The notes below the pieces were generated by a model. It saw only the letters and a list, made by a program, of their open reading frames with translations. It did no database searches and was not told where the DNA came from. 13,318 nucleotides of DNA from CALKAL01 sp051846895. GTDB lineage: Bacteria; Bacillota; Bacilli; Bacillales; Alkalibacillaceae. Positions 12,919-13,318 of the stretch are shown one piece after another. The first letter of the stretch is position 1, and each line of letters begins with the position of its first letter. The stretch lies in assembly GCA_051846895.1 (NCBI GenBank), contig JBPYCQ010000030.1, positions 1 through 13,318 of the forward strand, in the 5' to 3' direction. Both the position numbers and the translations under genes were made by a program.

Positions 12919-13318
12919 ATGATGCTGAAATCACTGATTTTATTCATGACCAAAAAGATAAATATCCAATACAAACAATGTGTAAAGTACTTGATGTTCC
13001 AAGAAGTACATACTATCAGTCATTAAATCAAACGATTTCTAATCGTGAACGAGAAAATAATGAATTAACCGAAAAAATTATTGAGATCCATAAAGAAAGT
13101 AAAAAACGTTATGGTGCACCTAAAATCCATCAACAATTGATAAAGATGGGTTACAAAGCTAGTCTAAAACGAGTTCAACGTTTAATGAAAAAAGCTGATA
13201 TTAGGTCAATCGTTGTTAAAAAGTTTCGTCCTACACCTAGCAAGGAAACGATTGTAGAACGTGAAAATATTTTAGAAAGAGACTTTTCAACAAATACAAT
13301 TAATGAAAAATGGGTTGG
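12909..13318 (+). CDS. IS3-family transposase OrfB, C-terminus beyond the window
   Basis: In the -1 frame relative to orfA, about 136 codons are open. The N-terminal part has the HTH_21-type region (ESKKRYGAPKIHQQL near residue 65, then LKRVQRLMKK). The last visible residues, NEKWVG, mark the start of the DDE integrase core, whose first aspartate would follow directly. The frame has no good start near its beginning, so it is expected to be made as an OrfAB fusion by frameshifting at 12909-12915. The catalytic residues are outside the window. Confidence 0.9.

Larger units (their letters stand above)
12589..13318 (+). mobile_element. IS3-family element (IS150 type), left part
   Basis: The left end starts TGGACACATC at 12589, a typical IS150-group terminus, followed 42 bases later by orfA. 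The internal GATGTGTCCA (12630-12639) is the reverse complement of the first ten bases, so the 5' end can form a hairpin covering the orfA ribosome binding region; such structures limit readthrough expression. orfA, a frameshift signal and orfB follow. The right end lies outside the window. It interrupted the antitoxin-like gene. Confidence 0.88.

Overview
The window looks like an accessory region of a low-GC Gram-positive genome, most likely a member of the Bacillaceae. The reasons are AT-rich codon use, strong AGGAGG-type ribosome binding sites and the gene families present. No housekeeping gene is visible. Almost everything is a mobile element, a fragment of one, or cargo of one.

Left third (1-5518): nested transposons. 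An IS21-family element (IS-A) enters from the left edge with an intact but window-truncated istA on the minus strand; its end lies at about 1308. It abuts the istB gene of a second, different IS21-family element (IS-B), whose right end is at about 5518. That istB is itself split, exactly in its Walker A (P-loop) codons, by a 3.5-kb RIT (recombinase-in-trio) element carrying three overlapping tyrosine recombinase genes, called here ritA, ritB and ritC. The element has perfect 33-base terminal inverted repeats. A 5-base direct repeat GGTAA marks the two junctions, and removing 1531-5004 restores the istB reading frame.

Middle (5519-7620): a small remnant of a serine recombinase C-terminus, then an AbiEi/AbiEii toxin-antitoxin pair (type IV, nucleotidyltransferase toxin) on the minus strand with its own extended -10 promoter, then a frameshifted remnant of a RhuM-family gene start. 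An 18-base direct repeat flanks this block. One copy lies inside the 3' end of the neighbouring serine recombinase gene.

Centre-right (7621-11287): a minus-strand run that reads like one transcription unit built around serine recombinase pieces. In transcription order it holds a ribbon-helix-helix-like small protein with a probably frameshifted start, a 127-residue and a 123-residue protein that both resemble a resolvase catalytic fold without catalytic arginines, a 40-residue peptide, a 119-residue protein that is only the Recombinase DNA-binding domain, and a full-length large serine recombinase (567 residues). This is the most unusual part of the window: a complete recombinase accompanied by separate, apparently inactive copies of its parts.

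Right part (11288-13318): an AT-rich intergenic region with nested inverted repeats just upstream of that unit, an unrecognised five-helix membrane protein, the 3' remnant of a possible RelB/DinJ-like antitoxin, and an IS3-family element (IS150 type) with orfA, an A6G frameshift signal and orfB running off the right edge.
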